A DNA stretch of 64,000 nucleotides, from assembly GCF_037975245.1 (NCBI RefSeq), contig NC_092570.1, forward strand, positions 19,107,418 through 19,171,417, written 5' to 3'. The notes beneath the pieces are model-generated. The model made no database searches. It was not told where the DNA came from and saw only the letters and a program-made list of their open reading frames with translations. The stretch comes from Apostichopus japonicus (taxonomy: Eukaryota > Echinodermata > Holothuroidea > Aspidochirotida > Stichopodidae). Position 1 is the stretch's first letter. Every line of letters starts with the position of its first letter. Positions 61,701-64,000 of the stretch are shown here, one piece after another. Both the position numbers and the translations under genes were made by a program.

Positions 61701-63544
61701 TGTGTTAGCCACTAATACAATTTAGCCACCACATGGCATTAGAAGTAGCAAACGTTACCAACATGTAGTTACTTTTACATTAAAACTGGAATTTAAATGA
61801 CAGGAAACACAGGTGAAGGTGCAAGGTTTGAAGTTTATCTGCTGATTGAATTTATTTGGAGTAAATGGTAGCCTTACCTAAACGATGAATTGTTGTAAGA
61901 ATACGTTTTTATGGATACTAAACATGTGAAACTGATGTATGTATAAGTTGTTATATTGTAAAGCCAGCAAACTGGCGCGGCCAAAATCTTCATACTGCTG
62001 GTATCCGTTTTGCAGGCCATACCAGTAATATGGTTTATAACTGCCTGACAAAATCTTGAGAAGTATATCTCTTCCCAAGGAAATGGAGGTTTTTCCATAT
62101 TTTGTTGTAAAAGACAATAGTATATCAGACTTTGGTAATTTCTGTCACAGGTACAGACAGTCCACCCAAAATGATTATTGATCATGGTGTGTCACCCATG
62201 GACATTACTGCTTGTTTCTTTGCAAAAAAGTGAATTCTCATTGGTGATGTTCTAGTACAATCAAAGGCAAGTGTGTTCTTTGATTGAGGAAACTGTTATA
62301 CCGCCTTCATTTCCAACTAACATATGGCACAGTTTTTGTCGCCTCTTGAAGTTAAATAATTAAAATCTCTTTTTTCTTTCTTCCAGGTATTGTCGCTGGT
62401 GGAGGAAGGATTGATAAACCTCTCCTGAAAGCCGGACGTGCCTATTACAAGTACAAGGTCAAACGTAACAGCTGGCCAAGAGTACGTGGTGTGGCTATGA
62501 ACCCTGTTGACCATCCCCACGGTGGTGGTAACCATCAACATATTGGGTCTCCATCGACTGTACGCAGAGATGCATCAGCTGGTCGCAAGGTAAGTGAATC
62601 TAATTTACATATGGCATCCTTTAAATTTCCAGGCCCATTATTGGGCTGGGTGGGCCTATATCGTATTTCCACCATGAATGCATTATGGCACACACATTTT
62701 TTGGGCTCGAATTTGTGGGACCATTTGGGTTCACATTTTCTTTACATTGCATTAACTCCACAACCTTAAGTTGGATTGTTATACAGTTGATGGATAATAG
62801 CAGGTACATGTAGGTCAAATATTTTGGGACCATCTGGGCCCAAAAAAATTGTGACCTATATTTGGGTTATTTTCATCTCAAATGCATTTTGGGTCTGAAT
62901 TTGTGGGGCCCAATATTTTTGGGAATATTTGGGTGCAAAATTTTATTGGGCCCAATTTTTGGGGAGGGGCCAAAACTTACAAAATTGCAGTAACTCCACA
63001 ATCTCAAATCAGATTGTATCCAACTTGGAATACAGTTGTTGTGTAGTAGCTGGCACTTGTGTTCATAAATATTATGATATTGGGTGATGACATACATTAC
63101 TTTTATATTCAACTAAGCAAGGAACCATAGGGCACATTGGAATCCTTTGAAGCAGGTCTTTAGTATGGTTTGAAATGCAGTTGGAAGTTGTTGGTGTATA
63201 TTTTGTCATTTGGATAGAAATCAAGCTGGACTTAAAAAGGCAGCACATTGGTTTCAGGCTCTGTGACATATGCTTGGGTACTACCTTCTTCATGCATTTG
63301 GATGTGTGCATTGTGTGAGTGTGGTTAATCCAATAGTTCTGTTTGGAAGTAATGAAGGCTATTGAGACTCTTTACATGAAGTCATTTGCCTGTTGGTCCC
63401 CTGTTATGCTCGCCTGGTTTTTCTGACCTTGGCTGGAATAGGAAAGGAGTAATTTATCTTTTGCTCTCTTCATAGGTCGGTCTGATCGCTGCCAGGAGAA
63501 CTGGGCGACTGAGGGGAACCAAGAAGATCAAGGACAAAGAATGA
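58762..63544 (+). CDS. RPL8: 60S ribosomal protein L8 (uL2), five coding exons
   Basis: Coding exons: 58762-58899, 59872-60013, 60589-60807, 62387-62589 and 63476-63544. All junctions are GT-AG and in phase; 256 residues (human 257). It starts [19 protein letters not shown] and continues without gaps through [43 protein letters not shown] and [18 protein letters not shown] to [20 protein letters not shown]. uL2 is a core large-subunit protein near the peptidyl-transferase centre. The GGGNHQHIG loop with its invariant His is intact. Human has HPFGGG just before it; here it reads HPHGGG. An AATAAA lies at 63663. Each exon is clearly conserved, so this model is secure; only the 5' non-coding exon is inferred. 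Confidence 0.97.
60808..62386 (+). other. RPL8: RPL8 intron 4
   Basis: A 1.6-kb intron with no gene recognised. I looked for box C/D and H/ACA snoRNAs, which often sit in ribosomal protein introns, and found only weak partial matches. Confidence 0.4.
62640..63075. repeat. RPL8: Imperfect duplication in the last RPL8 intron
   Basis: Two diverged copies of about 220 bases follow each other. Each has TTTGGG-rich sequence (GGGCTCGAATTTGTGGGACC and GGGTCTGAATTTGTGGGGCC), then TAACTCCACAA, then TACAGTTG and GTA-GGCA-type wording. Non-coding. Confidence 0.6.
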
Positions 63545-63662
63545 AAATAGATGAGAGACCATCAACCAGACCTGTTGTTATACCTCAGATGATAACATCT
63601 TTGCTAATGATAATTAAAACAAGATATCTGTGGTGTTTGGTCATACACAAAAAAGAGAAGTA

Positions 63663-63668
63663 AATAAA
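63663..63668 (+). terminator. RPL8: RPL8 polyadenylation signal
   Basis: AATAAA about 120 bases after the RPL8 stop codon, in an A-rich context, the first such hexamer after the stop. Confidence 0.7.
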
Positions 63669-64000
63669 AAATGGAAAAATGACAGTTTGACTTTTTCTGG
63701 CTTTTTATTTTTGTTTGCTGTAATTCAGATATAATTTATGCAGTTTGTTGCAAACAGGAGGGAGTTTGGCCATGCATCTACAAAGGCCATAGTTAGTACA
63801 TTTAATGATGATTTTCTATAACTAATTAATTTTACATAATTTTGATAATCTAGATGTCTTGTTAAAGCAGCATTCACAGTTTTATTCTAACTTAGCAATA
63901 AAAGATCAGTTTTGCTATATTATTCACATGCAAACAGTGATATTTCCTTTTTGACTTCAAATTAGAAGAAAAAATGTTTCTTTTTTTGTGGCCTGTCTCC
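63669..64000. other. 3' flank of RPL8 to window end
   Basis: AT-rich sequence with no gene or repeat recognised. Confidence 0.4.

Noticed and set aside
1-64000. CRISPR arrays, bacterial operons, viral genes
   Set aside because: No direct-repeat/spacer pattern and no prokaryotic or viral coding organisation; all tandem repeats have repeat-only structure.

Overview
The window is genomic DNA from an invertebrate animal, most likely an echinoderm (a sea cucumber would fit, but that is inference). Genes have GT-AG introns, a ribosomal protein gene is split into one non-coding and five coding exons, and the non-coding DNA carries the TAGGCCTAGGCC-type low-complexity strings that I associate with echinoderm genomes (35.8, 36.0, 57.4 and 58.4 kb). 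Non-LTR, hAT and tRNA-derived repeats are present. No bacterial or viral gene organisation is seen.

Base 1 to about 34 kb is a repeat-rich accessory region. It holds three apparently intact genes for single-pass, leucine-rich-repeat (LRR) cell-surface proteins, here called A1 (2292-7661), B1 (17427-20780) and B2 (25059-29342). A broken A-type copy (29409-30198) is fused onto the 3' flank of B2. Each intact gene appears to have a tiny first coding exon (five codons plus two bases) 2 to 4 kb upstream of a single large exon carrying the rest of the leader, an LRRNT cap, about nine LRRs, an LRRCT cap, a Ser/Thr-rich stalk, a membrane helix and a very short tail. The layout resembles the modular plan of LRR immune receptors such as lamprey VLRs, but function is not shown by sequence. 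The modules are mosaic: A1 and B1 share near-identical promoter and leader blocks but different bodies, while B1 and B2 share bodies but have different leaders.

Between and inside these genes lie a hAT-type transposon cluster (about 11-16.7 kb, including a 1.09-kb element with a perfect 8-bp target duplication and a second element nested in it), duplicated tRNA-derived SINEs (4.2-5.2 kb), a 200-bp satellite (23.6-24.6 kb), a 400-bp tandem array headed by a class II tRNA-like sequence (30.2-31.8 kb), and two decayed non-LTR retrotransposon fragments (21.8-22.9 kb; 32.0-33.3 kb).

From about 35.6 kb onward the window is an ordinary, conserved housekeeping block. COMMD2 (+, five exons) is convergent with CEP295 (-, thirteen coding exons, including one of 4,956 bases). 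CEP295 is divergent from RPL8/uL2 (+), whose first exon looks like a 5'-TOP exon about 0.2 kb from the predicted CEP295 5' exon, so the two may share a bidirectional promoter. All three models splice in frame from end to end and give proteins of 200, 2,406 and 256 residues, close to the known family lengths. Exon boundaries were set by hand from splice consensus, reading frame and remembered family sequence; no transcript or database search was available.
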